A stretch of 33,526 nt of DNA from Dehalococcoidia bacterium (GTDB lineage Bacteria; Chloroflexota; Dehalococcoidia; Lucifugimonadales; Lucifugimonadaceae), in NCBI GenBank assembly GCA_022451965.1, contig JAKUNJ010000010.1, forward strand, positions 1 through 33,526. The letters are read 5' to 3'. Positions 24,191-32,250 of this stretch are shown here, one piece after another. The notes below the pieces were generated by a model, which saw only the letters and a list, made by a program, of their open reading frames with translations, searched no databases and was not told the DNA's origin. Position numbers and translations under genes: made by a program. The first letter of the stretch is position 1. Each line of letters begins with the position of its first letter.

Positions 24191-24916
24191 TTGAACGACG
24201 AAATTGGGAAAATTCAAAAACCTAAAGCTGAAAAGGTAATGGGTAAAAAAAAGGCTTTCATATGTGTTTTGCTACAAGCACCTCAAGAAGCATCAAAAGA
24301 ATTACATGACTTAATATTTAAATATTGGGAAGCAGTTGATAAGAATATATCTACTTTGGAAGAAAAAACTGGATTAGTAAAAAAAATATTTGTAGAAGGA
24401 ATTCCTGGCAAGGGAGAAGATGTAGCTATAAACCTAAAAGAAGCAAGTCTAGGTGCATGGAATATTTCAGAAGAAAGAAGGAAAACCGGTGCAGAGATAT
24501 CTGAGCTAGAAAATTTAGAAAATTTACAAAAAGTTATTGATTGGTCAAAGTGTTTGAATGTAGGCTTAACAAATAGGTCTGTTGCTGAAAAAATATCTGA
24601 AGAGTTAAAGAAAGCATCAGAAGAGAGATATGAACATATAAATAAATCCTTAAGTGAAAACCTTGTAGAAGGTGAATCAGCAATTATCTTTACAGGTAAT
24701 CAAGATATAAATATACCTGATGATATTGAGAAATTTATTATATCTCCCCCGGAATTAGATCAAGTAGCTCAATGGGTAAAAAATGCGCAAGCAGCTATGG
24801 AAGCTGAGTTAAAAAAAGCATATGAATCTCAGGCACCTAATGTTGAAAATAACACTCCTGAAGATAAGAAGGATAATTCTGAAAATTCAGATAGTGGGCT
24901 ATGGACTCCAAGCTAA
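24191..24916 (+). CDS. Unrecognised soluble protein between ychF and hemW
   Basis: 241 residues, start TTG at 24191 with GGAG 6 bases upstream; no better start exists. The N-terminus is basic (KIQKPKAEKVMGKKK), followed by a strand-helix unit (AFICVLLQAPQEASKELHDLIFKYW) and alternating helices and short strands (KKIFVEGIPG, SAIIFTGNQDINIP). VEGESAIIFTG near 163 and an ISPPELDQVAQWVKNAQAAMEAELKKAYES amphipathic helix near the end are distinctive. The last 30 residues are acidic and low-complexity. There is no signal peptide or membrane helix. I do not recognise the family. It overlaps the hemW start by 16 bases, so the two are co-translated, but this does not by itself assign a heme role. Confidence 0.75.
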   Translation: MNDEIGKIQKPKAEKVMGKKKAFICVLLQAPQEASKELHDLIFKYWEAVDKNISTLEEKTGLVKKIFVEGIPGKGEDVAINLKEASLGAWNISEERRKTGAEISELENLENLQKVIDWSKCLNVGLTNRSVAEKISEELKKASEERYEHINKSLSENLVEGESAIIFTGNQDINIPDDIEKFIISPPELDQVAQWVKNAQAAMEAELKKAYESQAPNVENNTPEDKKDNSENSDSGLWTPS

Positions 24917-26097
24917 TTAACCAACAAGGATTAGGTCTATACATTCATATTCCTTTTTGTCATACTAAATGTACTTATTGTGACTTCAATACTTACTCAG
25001 GTTTAGAAAACTTAATAAATAATTTCGATAATTCAATAAGTAATGAAATAGAATTTTGGTCACTCAATAAGGATTATATTGTTGAAAGTATTTTTATTGG
25101 TGGAGGAACTCCATCATATGTTGAAACCAAAGTCATAGGAAATATTTTAGAAAAAGTGAGAAATAATTTTCATTTATCTAACGATATAGAAATTACACTA
25201 GAAATAAATCCTGAAGATGTATCTTATGCAAAGTCAATAAATTGGAAAAGTATGGGTATTAATAGATGCTCTGTAGGGATACAGTCTTTAGATAATGATG
25301 AACTTAAGATACTAAACAGAAGGCATGATTCATTACAAGCTTTAGTTGCAATCAGGACTTTATCAGAAGTGTTTGAAAATATTTCTGTTGATTTAATTTA
25401 TGGACTCCCACTTCAAACTAAAGATTCATATATTAATACTCTAAATCAAATTATTTCAGAAAAAATTAATCATATATCGTGTTATTCTCTTCAAGTTGAA
25501 AAAGGTACTATATTAGATCATCAGGTAAAGAATAATAAAATTAATGTTGCCAATGACGATTTATCAGCAGAAATGTATAAAAGTACTCAAATGATCTTAA
25601 AGGAAAATAATTTTAATCATTATGAAATTTCCAATTGGTCAAAAGAGAATAAAACCTCAAGACATAACTTAAAATATTGGAGGATGGAACCATACGTAGG
25701 AATAGGGCCAGGAGCTCATTCTTTCATAGATAAGAAAAGATTTAGCATACTGAAATCTCCAAAAAAATATGTAGAATTTTTCAAGAATTATAAAAACTCC
25801 AAAAGATCAATTAAAGAAAAAATAATCTATCTAGAACAAAATAAAATCTTAGATATTTATGAAGATAATATTAAAGAAAATGAAATTCTAGAATTCTTAA
25901 TGTTAAGTCTCAGACTTAAGGAGGGAATTAACATATCTAAATTTTATTCTAAATTTAAGTTAGATTTCGAAGATTTATACTTGAGTAAATTAGAATATTT
26001 TATCAATGAAAATATTCTGATTAAGAAAAAAGGTAATTATATCCTTAGTGATAAAGGTAAACTATTTGCTAATGAAGTTGCCAGTAATTTCGTATGA
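24901..26097 (+). CDS. hemW: HemW-like radical SAM protein
   Basis: 398 residues. The radical SAM cluster motif is Cys20-x3-Cys24-x2-Cys27 in IPFCHTKCTYCDFNTYS, followed by FIGGGTPS (about 65-72), EINPED (about 100) and the RCSVGIQSLDNDELKILNRRH segment characteristic of the HemN/HemW family. HemW is a heme chaperone that was long annotated as coproporphyrinogen III oxidase; it lacks oxidase activity in studied cases. A C-terminal HemN-type domain with FLMLSLRLKEGIN (about 329-341) is present. It begins inside the upstream unrecognised gene (16-base overlap). Its stop lies at the edge of a symmetric hairpin shared with secF. Confidence 0.9.
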   Translation: MDSKLINQQGLGLYIHIPFCHTKCTYCDFNTYSGLENLINNFDNSISNEIEFWSLNKDYIVESIFIGGGTPSYVETKVIGNILEKVRNNFHLSNDIEITLEINPEDVSYAKSINWKSMGINRCSVGIQSLDNDELKILNRRHDSLQALVAIRTLSEVFENISVDLIYGLPLQTKDSYINTLNQIISEKINHISCYSLQVEKGTILDHQVKNNKINVANDDLSAEMYKSTQMILKENNFNHYEISNWSKENKTSRHNLKYWRMEPYVGIGPGAHSFIDKKRFSILKSPKKYVEFFKNYKNSKRSIKEKIIYLEQNKILDIYEDNIKENEILEFLMLSLRLKEGINISKFYSKFKLDFEDLYLSKLEYFINENILIKKKGNYILSDKGKLFANEVASNFV

Positions 26098-26126
26098 GAA
26101 AAAAAATCTAATTAGATTTTTTTCTC
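26096..26126. terminator. Symmetric hairpin, probable bidirectional terminator between hemW and secF
   Basis: GAG, eight A's and TCTAAT are followed by ATTAGA, seven T's and CTC. The TCTAAT/ATTAGA core is flanked by an A-run on one side and a T-run on the other, so RNA from either strand would show a hairpin followed by U's. The stop codons of hemW (26095-26097) and secF (26108-26110) lie at or inside it. The stem is AT-rich, so its strength is moderate. Confidence 0.55.
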
Positions 26127-26998
26127 AACCCATATCTCCAAATCAACATAATATTTGAAGCAACAAAGATTGAACTATAAGTTCCCACAATTACACCTAA
26201 AAGTAATACTAATAGAAAATCTCTAAGTGATTGACCACCAAATAATAACATTGCTAGAATAACCATCGAAGTAGTTAAGGATGTACCGAGAGACCTTGTC
26301 ACTGATTCCATAACAGACTTATTAACAACAGACAAATATTCCATAGATTTGTTCATTGTGATATTTTCCCTAAGTCTATCAAATATCACAATAGTGTCAT
26401 TAACTGAGTAACCAATTACGGTTAAAATACCCACTATAAAAATTGAATTTACAGTTGATCCAAAGAATTGACTCAATATAATAAACAATCCCATAACTAC
26501 AAACACATCATGAATAAGAGTTATAATTGCTGAAATTGCATATAAGTATGCTTGGTCAATATTTCTGAATGCATACACTATATAAAGCATCACAAATAAA
26601 GAGGATATTAGAACAGCTATAATTGAATTTCTAATAGTATTTTGAGCAACTGAAGAACCTACTGTATTAGTATCTAATGTCACTGGATTATTACCAGTTA
26701 ACTTTTCAAGTTCTTTATCAACTATTTCTTTTCCATTAACACCAAGGTCAGAAGTTCTGATATAAAATTCATTATTTCCCATAGATTGAACAAGAGTTCC
26801 TTTGTAACCAACTTGAGAAAATGTATTAGATATCTGTTCTTGTGATGGAGGATTATCATCCCATCTATAGGTAACAGTTGTTCCAGATGTGAAATCTATA
26901 CCAAGAGGTAATCCTGGTACAAATAATAAAATTACAGATAAAATCAGCAGGATAAAAGAAAAGTATAGGAAATAAATCTTATTAGTCATAACATTCAT
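26108..26998 (-). CDS. secF: Protein translocase subunit SecF
   Basis: 296 residues, typical of SecF. Six membrane helices: one near the N-terminus (about 8-28), then five after an extracytoplasmic domain (about 29-125). PLGIDFTSGT (31-40) is the family's DFxGG-like turn, and YSVNDTIVIFDRLREN (about 197-212) is the SecF signature around helix 5. SecDF uses the proton or sodium gradient to help pull preproteins across the membrane. Its ATG overlaps the secD stop by one base (26998). Confidence 0.96.
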   Translation of the reverse strand: MNVMTNKIYFLYFSFILLILSVILLFVPGLPLGIDFTSGTTVTYRWDDNPPSQEQISNTFSQVGYKGTLVQSMGNNEFYIRTSDLGVNGKEIVDKELEKLTGNNPVTLDTNTVGSSVAQNTIRNSIIAVLISSLFVMLYIVYAFRNIDQAYLYAISAIITLIHDVFVVMGLFIILSQFFGSTVNSIFIVGILTVIGYSVNDTIVIFDRLRENITMNKSMEYLSVVNKSVMESVTRSLGTSLTTSMVILAMLLFGGQSLRDFLLVLLLGVIVGTYSSIFVASNIMLIWRYGLRKKSN

Positions 26999-28860
26999 TA
27001 TTTACTCTCCTTTTTTACAGCATTCCTTGCTATTGGCATAAATAGCCCAACCTTAGATATACTCTGATTTCTGGTAATTATTCTTGTTAAGATTCTATTA
27101 ACTTGAAAACTTGTGATCATACTTAATAAAACTCCTACCCCCAAAGTTAAAGCAAATCCCTGCATAACAGAAGTAGAAAAATTAGAACCAAACCAATATA
27201 AAACAATTGCAATAATTAATGTAGAAAAATTACCATCCCTAATTGATGACCAAGCTCTGTCAAAGCCTATTGTTATAGAGTTTAATAAGTTTCTTCCAGA
27301 TTTAAGTTCTTCTTTTATTCTTTCAGAAATAAGAATATTCGCATCCACAGCAAATCCAATAGATAGAATTAATGCCGCAGCTCCAGATAAAGTTAGAGTA
27401 ACAGGTAATATTTTAAATATAGCAACTAAAAATAACAGGTAAATAATTAATGTAACGGATGCTATTATCCCGGGAATCTTATAGTAAGAAATCATAAAAA
27501 ATAGTACTAATATAAAACCAACAATTCCTGCAGTAAGACTTTTAGTTAGCGATTCAGAACCAAGAACTGCGTCAACATTCCGTTCTTGAATTAAATCTAA
27601 TTTTGCTGGTAAGGCTCCAGATCTTAATTGAACAGCAATTTCTCTTGCTCTTTCTCCATCAATATCTTTACCATAAATATACGCCCTACCACCAGAGATA
27701 GCTTTATCGGCTCCAGGTGTTACCAATTCCTCGTTATCTAAATAAATAGCCAGCAAGTCTCCAGTTCGAGATATACGATCTGTTATTTCATAAAAGTTAT
27801 CAGAACCATCATCATCGAATACTATGTTTACTACAGGTTGAGATAATTCAGCAACTGTTCCAGGAGATGCATCTGTTAGATTCTTAGATTCAATTCCAGT
27901 TGCTACCTCATTATAATATTGAGGGTCATAACACTTAACCATTTCCCAAATTTGTGAATCTAATTCTTCAGGTTTATTTTTTCCACATTCTCTTACTCTG
28001 AATTCTAATTGTGCGGTAGATCCAATTAATCTTTTAGCTGATTGTATTCCACCACTAACTACAAAAGTTTCTAAATTTCCTTCTGTTTGAAAATTAACTA
28101 AATTATAATCCAATTCAGATAAGGAAAGCATTATTTTTTCTCTTTGACTTTCATCACCATAACCATAATTATTAAGTTTCAAATGAAACTCACCGAATTC
28201 TTTATTTTCTAAAGATGAGTAAGTTATATCAGATTTTTTTAAAACTGATTCTAGATCCTCTGAGCTTGGAAATTCTAAATCTTCTCCCTCTTCTTTATTT
28301 TCAATTCTATTTGGAGAAAAATTTATTTTTATAAGTACTTCAATTTCATTAGATAAGAAACTCTTAAGATTATCAATAATAGATTGACTTAGTGATTCAT
28401 CTGAATTTAGTTCTAATTCTCCATCAATTGCATTAAGTTCAAAAGAAGTATCAATTAATTCTTCTAATTTGTCTTTAATAACAGTGATGTTTTGGTCATT
28501 TCCAGATAAAGAAAAAACTATTTTATCACCTTTCTGAGAAGGAATTTGAACTAAAATTTTATTAGGTGGAGTTCCGAGTAGCTGTACATTAGCTTCACTA
28601 ACCCCAAACTCGTTTACTCTTTTATCAATAATCTTTCTGACTCCTTGAGCATCCTCCAAGGTAGGTTCTTCTCCTGTTGATGACTCTATAGAGTAAACTA
28701 AATGAGTTCCACCTCTCAAGTCTAAGCCTAAAACCATACCTAGAAGATTATCATTATTTCCTCTTTCCCAATCATTTATTTTTATAGGATTTATAGAAAT
28801 CGCAAGTATAGATAAAATTAAGAATACTACTAGTAATATTATTGCTCTGAATCTCAACAA
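26998..28860 (-). CDS. secD: Protein translocase subunit SecD
   Basis: 620 residues, near E. coli SecD length. One N-terminal helix (about 5-24), LGLDLRGGTHLVY (about 44-56), a large extracytoplasmic P1 domain reaching about residue 440, then five C-terminal helices with the AALILSIGFAVDANILISERIKEEL stretch holding the conserved Asp in helix 4. Start is TTG at 28860 with AAGGA 5 bases upstream. The P1 head region between about 120 and 270 is less conserved and looks like a lineage-specific elaboration. It sits downstream of def and upstream of secF in a run of translation and secretion genes. Confidence 0.96.
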   Translation of the reverse strand: MLRFRAIILLVVFLILSILAISINPIKINDWERGNNDNLLGMVLGLDLRGGTHLVYSIESSTGEEPTLEDAQGVRKIIDKRVNEFGVSEANVQLLGTPPNKILVQIPSQKGDKIVFSLSGNDQNITVIKDKLEELIDTSFELNAIDGELELNSDESLSQSIIDNLKSFLSNEIEVLIKINFSPNRIENKEEGEDLEFPSSEDLESVLKKSDITYSSLENKEFGEFHLKLNNYGYGDESQREKIMLSLSELDYNLVNFQTEGNLETFVVSGGIQSAKRLIGSTAQLEFRVRECGKNKPEELDSQIWEMVKCYDPQYYNEVATGIESKNLTDASPGTVAELSQPVVNIVFDDDGSDNFYEITDRISRTGDLLAIYLDNEELVTPGADKAISGGRAYIYGKDIDGERAREIAVQLRSGALPAKLDLIQERNVDAVLGSESLTKSLTAGIVGFILVLFFMISYYKIPGIIASVTLIIYLLFLVAIFKILPVTLTLSGAAALILSIGFAVDANILISERIKEELKSGRNLLNSITIGFDRAWSSIRDGNFSTLIIAIVLYWFGSNFSTSVMQGFALTLGVGVLLSMITSFQVNRILTRIITRNQSISKVGLFMPIARNAVKKESK

Positions 28861-28875
28861 TTTTTTCCTTTTTTA

Positions 28876-29508
28876 CTAAATATCTACAGAAGCCTCATCA
28901 ATTGAACTATCTGATTTAATTTTTGATAATTGTATTTTTTTTTCTATTACTTCATCTACAATCTTATCTTGAGATGAAGCCTTAGTTTTATTTACTAAAA
29001 TTTTATATCCTATATCATGCCAATGAACATCATTGGGTGTAATACCAGATTTGTGTAAATCTTCATGACTTTTAAGATGATCAAGATATACTATACCATT
29101 AAGGTGATCGATCTCGTGTTCAATAGCTTGGGATAATAGATCAGTTGCAGATAACTTTATTTTTGCTTTATTTTTATCTATATATGATGCATCAATACTA
29201 ATCGATCTTTCTATTATTCCTGTGAAGCCAGGTACACTTAAGCATCCTTCTTCAACATTTCTTTTTCCATAAGAATTTTCAATCTTAGGATTAAACATAA
29301 TCATAGGTTCATTTTCAGGGATTTGAATTGTAATTAGTTTGAGTAATTTACCAACTTGAGGTGCAGCTAATCCAATTCCTTTAGCTGAGCGCATTGTCTC
29401 CAACATATTAAAGCCGAGTTCTGTAACCTCTTTGTTTATTTCTTTTATTTCTTTTGACTGCTGTCTTAAAATTGGATCTGGAAATACTCTGATAGGTAAG
29501 ATTGTCAT
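28876..29508 (-). CDS. def: Peptide deformylase
   Basis: Metalloenzyme removing the formyl group from nascent N-terminal Met. All three motifs are present: GIGLAAPQVG (44-53, with Gln51), EEGCLSVPG (86-94, with metal ligand Cys89), and QAIEHEIDHLNG (127-138, with His131 and His135 as ligands and Glu132 catalytic). The 210-residue protein carries a C-terminal tail of about 50 residues beyond the standard core, lysine- and serine-rich, of unknown role. GAGGG lies before the ATG. It lies 10 bases downstream of rplS in the same operon. Confidence 0.96.
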   Translation of the reverse strand: MTILPIRVFPDPILRQQSKEIKEINKEVTELGFNMLETMRSAKGIGLAAPQVGKLLKLITIQIPENEPMIMFNPKIENSYGKRNVEEGCLSVPGFTGIIERSISIDASYIDKNKAKIKLSATDLLSQAIEHEIDHLNGIVYLDHLKSHEDLHKSGITPNDVHWHDIGYKILVNKTKASSQDKIVDEVIEKKIQLSKIKSDSSIDEASVDI

Positions 29509-29518
29509 ATTTAACCCT

Positions 29519-29944
29519 CTATCTGGCTTCTTTAATTCTAGCCTTTTTACCAGTTAAATCTCTTAAATAGTAGAGTTTTGATTTTCTAACTTTACCTTTT
29601 CTGATAACTTTAACTGATTCTATTGAAGGAGAACTGATAGGAACTGTCCTTTCTACTCCAACTCCAGACGATATTCTTCTAACAGTAAAAGTTTTACCAG
29701 GCAAAACTTTATTCCCATTAATATGACTTCCTCTAATGACATTCCCTTGAAAAGACTGAACCCTTTCTCTATCACCCTCTTTGATTAAGAGATTTAATAT
29801 AACAGTATCTCCACTCGAGAAAGAATCGATACTGTTATTTGAAGGTACTTTGCCTAAATAGTCTAATATTTCTTCAGCTTTTGGCTCTTCTGCTGGAGTT
29901 TCCTCAGCTTTTGGCTCTTCTTGGTTTTTTTCTTCTTCAGTCAT
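29519..29944 (-). CDS. rplS: 50S ribosomal protein L19 with acidic N-terminal extension
   Basis: 141 residues against about 115 in most bacteria. The core from residue 27 on is standard L19: [65 protein letters not shown] and the C-terminal GKKARIKEA. The extra 25 N-terminal residues are Glu/Pro/Lys-rich with EEPKAEE at 9-15 and 19-25, encoded by an 18-base direct repeat. Start at 29944 is the only ATG before the core, so the extension is probably real. The gene follows trmD by 92 bases and precedes def by 10, the common trmD-rplS arrangement. Confidence 0.96.
   Translation of the reverse strand: MTEEEKNQEEPKAEETPAEEPKAEEILDYLGKVPSNNSIDSFSSGDTVILNLLIKEGDRERVQSFQGNVIRGSHINGNKVLPGKTFTVRRISSGVGVERTVPISSPSIESVKVIRKGKVRKSKLYYLRDLTGKKARIKEAR
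29874..29921. repeat. 18-bp direct repeat with 30-base period in rplS
   Basis: TCAGCTTTTGGCTCTTCT occurs at 29874-29891 and 29904-29921. It encodes the EEPKAEE duplication in the L19 N-terminal tail, consistent with a recent 10-codon tandem duplication. Confidence 0.9.
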
Positions 29945-30036
29945 TTATTAGATCTAAATTATTAAACTTAATTTCATACGAAGTAACTATAATAACACTT
30001 ATCGACTATAAATTCTTGGATAAATTTATATTATTT

Positions 30037-30720
30037 TTATAAATCTTTTCTTCTTTCTTTAGTCCTATTTTTAGAAATTTTTTTTCTCCAATCTTCAATT
30101 TTTTTATGATCCCCTGACAAAAGTATTTGAGGTACTTCTCTATCCTTAATTTTTTTAGGCCTCGTGTATACAGGTCCTTTTAGTAAATTTTTATAATTTT
30201 TACCAAAAGTATCATTATCAAGAGATTTTTCATTACCAATAATCCCAGGAATAAATCTAAGGAGTGATTCTAATAGAATTAAAGAAGGCAATTCTCCTCC
30301 TGACAAAATGAAGTCTCCAATAGATACTTCTATATTAACTTTTTCTTCTATGAATCTTTCGTCAACGCCTTCATATCTTCCACAAACTATTGCAATATTG
30401 TCGTTATTTAAGATTTCTAAAATAATATTTTGATCTAATTTTTTACCTTGAGGAGACATTAAAATGGTAAATGGATTAGATGATCTTAATCCTGAAATAT
30501 AATCAATAGATTTCATAAGAGGTTCTGCCATCAGAACCATGCCTGGATCTCCCCCATATTGTTTATCATCAACTCTGCTGTGCTTATCTTCAGAAAAATT
30601 TCTGAGTTGGTGTGTCTTTATAATAATATCTTTTTCTGGGATAGATTTAGTTATAGGAGAATTTTGCAAGTACAAATCTATAATTTCTGGAAATATACTA
30701 ACTATATCAATACTCTTCAT
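30037..30720 (-). CDS. trmD: tRNA (guanine-N1-)-methyltransferase TrmD
   Basis: 227 residues, slightly shorter than the E. coli enzyme (255). It methylates G37 of tRNAs reading CNN/CGG codons using SAM in a deep trefoil knot. Visible motifs: IVSIFPEIID at the N-terminus, DDKQYGGDPGMVLMAEPL (about 51-68), VCGRYEGVDERFIE (about 112-125), IGDFILSGGELPSL (about 133-146) and YTRPKKIKDREVPQILLSGDHKKIEDWR near the C-terminus. The shortening is at the C-terminal helical domain. Separated by one base from the mog-like gene upstream. Confidence 0.95.
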   Translation of the reverse strand: MKSIDIVSIFPEIIDLYLQNSPITKSIPEKDIIIKTHQLRNFSEDKHSRVDDKQYGGDPGMVLMAEPLMKSIDYISGLRSSNPFTILMSPQGKKLDQNIILEILNNDNIAIVCGRYEGVDERFIEEKVNIEVSIGDFILSGGELPSLILLESLLRFIPGIIGNEKSLDNDTFGKNYKNLLKGPVYTRPKKIKDREVPQILLSGDHKKIEDWRKKISKNRTKERRKDL

Positions 30721-30721
30721 A

Positions 30722-31201
30722 TTAATGCTCTGTATTACCTGAAATCATCTTGAATATATGATCAAACAAAGGTACAGAAACTAATAATCCATCCTTAACT
30801 CCCCCTGGACTACCGGGAAGATTTAAGATTATTTTTTTGTTTGAGATTCCACATAGACCTCTATATAAAACAGAAGTTTCAATATTTTTATAAAATTGAT
30901 TTCTTATAAGTTCAGGAATTCCAGGAATTTCTTTTTGAATCAAATTCTTAGTAGCTTCAGGAGTTACATCTCGACTTGAAACTCCAGTTCCTCCAGTTGT
31001 GATAATAAGATCTAGATCTTTATAATTTAAGAAATCACTTATGGTTTTACTAATTATATTTTTTTCATCAGGAATTATTTTTTTTTCTAAAAACTCATAT
31101 TTTTTTTCTAAAGATTCTATTATTCTTAATCCCGCTAAATCAGATATATTTGGATCTTTAGACCTAGAGTCAGAAATAGTTATGCAAACAAATTTTTTCA
31201 T
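30722..31201 (-). CDS. MogA/MoaB-family molybdopterin adenylyltransferase-like protein
   Basis: 159 residues of the MoCF-biosynthesis domain that binds molybdopterin and adenylates it. Family motifs: TTGGTGVSSRDVTPEAT (about 77-93), INLPGSPGGVKDGL in the form NLPGSPGG (about 134-147), and the N-terminal ITISDS. MogA and MoaB cannot be separated safely by eye. No other molybdenum cofactor gene is in the window; instead it leads a translation and secretion operon beginning with trmD one base downstream. Divergent from rsmH. Confidence 0.9.
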   Translation of the reverse strand: MKKFVCITISDSRSKDPNISDLAGLRIIESLEKKYEFLEKKIIPDEKNIISKTISDFLNYKDLDLIITTGGTGVSSRDVTPEATKNLIQKEIPGIPELIRNQFYKNIETSVLYRGLCGISNKKIILNLPGSPGGVKDGLLVSVPLFDHIFKMISGNTEH

Positions 31202-31281
31202 ATTCTAATATTATAAACATCTTTAAACTCGTATTGAACTGCAATTGAAAAAACAAAGTGATAAATGAGATTATAAAACTT

Positions 31282-31303
31282 TATAATATTTATAAATAAG
31301 GAT
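31282..31303 (+). promoter_or_regulatory. Candidate -10 and ribosome-binding site of rsmH
   Basis: TATAAT at 31282-31287 would give a transcript starting near 31293. AAGGA at 31298-31302 lies 9 bases before the TTG at 31312 and decides that start. No good -35 lies at 16-18 bases upstream (TGATAA at 31259-31264 is the nearest), so the promoter is tentative and the binding site firmer. Confidence 0.4.
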
Positions 31304-31311
31304 ATTTTTTT

Positions 31312-32250
31312 TTGCTTTTGAAAGATTTAGAAATACAACATAATCCTGTTATGGTTCCCGAAATATTGAAATACTTAGATGTTGTTTCAGGAGGGAGATA
31401 TATTGATTGTACTCTTGGAGAAGGAGGGCATAGTAAATCAATACTTGATGCCAGTAATCCAGGAGGTGAGGTTTTAGGAATAGATGCAGATCATGAAGCA
31501 ATAGAAGTTTCAAAATCAAGACTTGAAAAATATCAAGATAGAGCGATTTTTGTAAACGATAATTTTAGAAACCTAAGAAAAATTGCAATGAGAAGAAATT
31601 TTATACCTGCTCATGGAATTTTACTAGATTTAGGAGTTTCCTCACTACAACTTAACATCGAAACAAGAGGTTTTTCATTTATGAGAAAATCTCCTCTTGA
31701 TATGCGATTCTCATTTAACCAAAAATTGACTGCTGATCAAGTAGTAAATACCTTTCAAGAAAACGAAATAGCTGATATTTTATATCATTTTGGTGACGAA
31801 AGAAGAGCTAGAAAAATAGCAAAAATTATAGTTGAAAATAGACCCATAAAACATTCTAATGAATTAGCTGAAATTATTAAGAAAAAAATATATATTTCAA
31901 ATCATAAAATAAATCCAGCTACTAAAACATTTCAAGCATTGAGAATCTATATTAATGAAGAACTTTCTGCATTATCAGAAGTCTTGGAACAATCGCTCGA
32001 AATTATAGGAATTGGTGGAAGATTAGCAGTAATTTCTTATCACTCAATTGAAGATAGAATTGTAAAAAATTACTTTCGAAGGGAATCAAAATATTGTATT
32101 TGTTTACCAAATGTAATTAAATGTGAATGTAACCATGAGCCAAAACTTAAAGTTATTACAAAAAAACCTATTTCACCTTCATCGAATGAAATAATAAGTA
32201 ATAGAAGAAGTAGAAGTGCAAAACTAAGGGTTATAGAAAGAATTTTATAA
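31312..32250 (+). CDS. rsmH: 16S rRNA m4C1402 methyltransferase RsmH (MraW)
   Basis: 312 residues, standard length. Conserved HNPVMVPEIL (10-19), SAM site IDCTLGEGGHS (about 34-44), DADHEA (about 58), LLDLGVSSLQL (about 104-114), RGFSFMRKSPLDMRF (about 119-133) and YHSIEDRIVKNYFR (about 244-257) are all present. It methylates N4 of C1402 in the P-site of 16S rRNA. The start is TTG at 31312 with AAGGA upstream; the frame runs immediately into the conserved core. Normally placed after mraZ and before ftsL-ftsI in the division/cell wall cluster; here mraZ is absent from the immediate upstream side and ftsA follows with a one-base overlap. Confidence 0.96.
   Translation: MLLKDLEIQHNPVMVPEILKYLDVVSGGRYIDCTLGEGGHSKSILDASNPGGEVLGIDADHEAIEVSKSRLEKYQDRAIFVNDNFRNLRKIAMRRNFIPAHGILLDLGVSSLQLNIETRGFSFMRKSPLDMRFSFNQKLTADQVVNTFQENEIADILYHFGDERRARKIAKIIVENRPIKHSNELAEIIKKKIYISNHKINPATKTFQALRIYINEELSALSEVLEQSLEIIGIGGRLAVISYHSIEDRIVKNYFRRESKYCICLPNVIKCECNHEPKLKVITKKPISPSSNEIISNRRSRSAKLRVIERIL

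Noticed and set aside
27113-27442. Plus-strand frame of 109 codons inside secD
   Set aside because: Antisense to conserved SecD membrane helices; no ribosome-binding site or recognisable protein pattern.
30539-30753. Two overlapping plus-strand frames opposite the start of trmD
   Set aside because: Both overlap the conserved TrmD N-terminus; mutually out of frame and without start signals.
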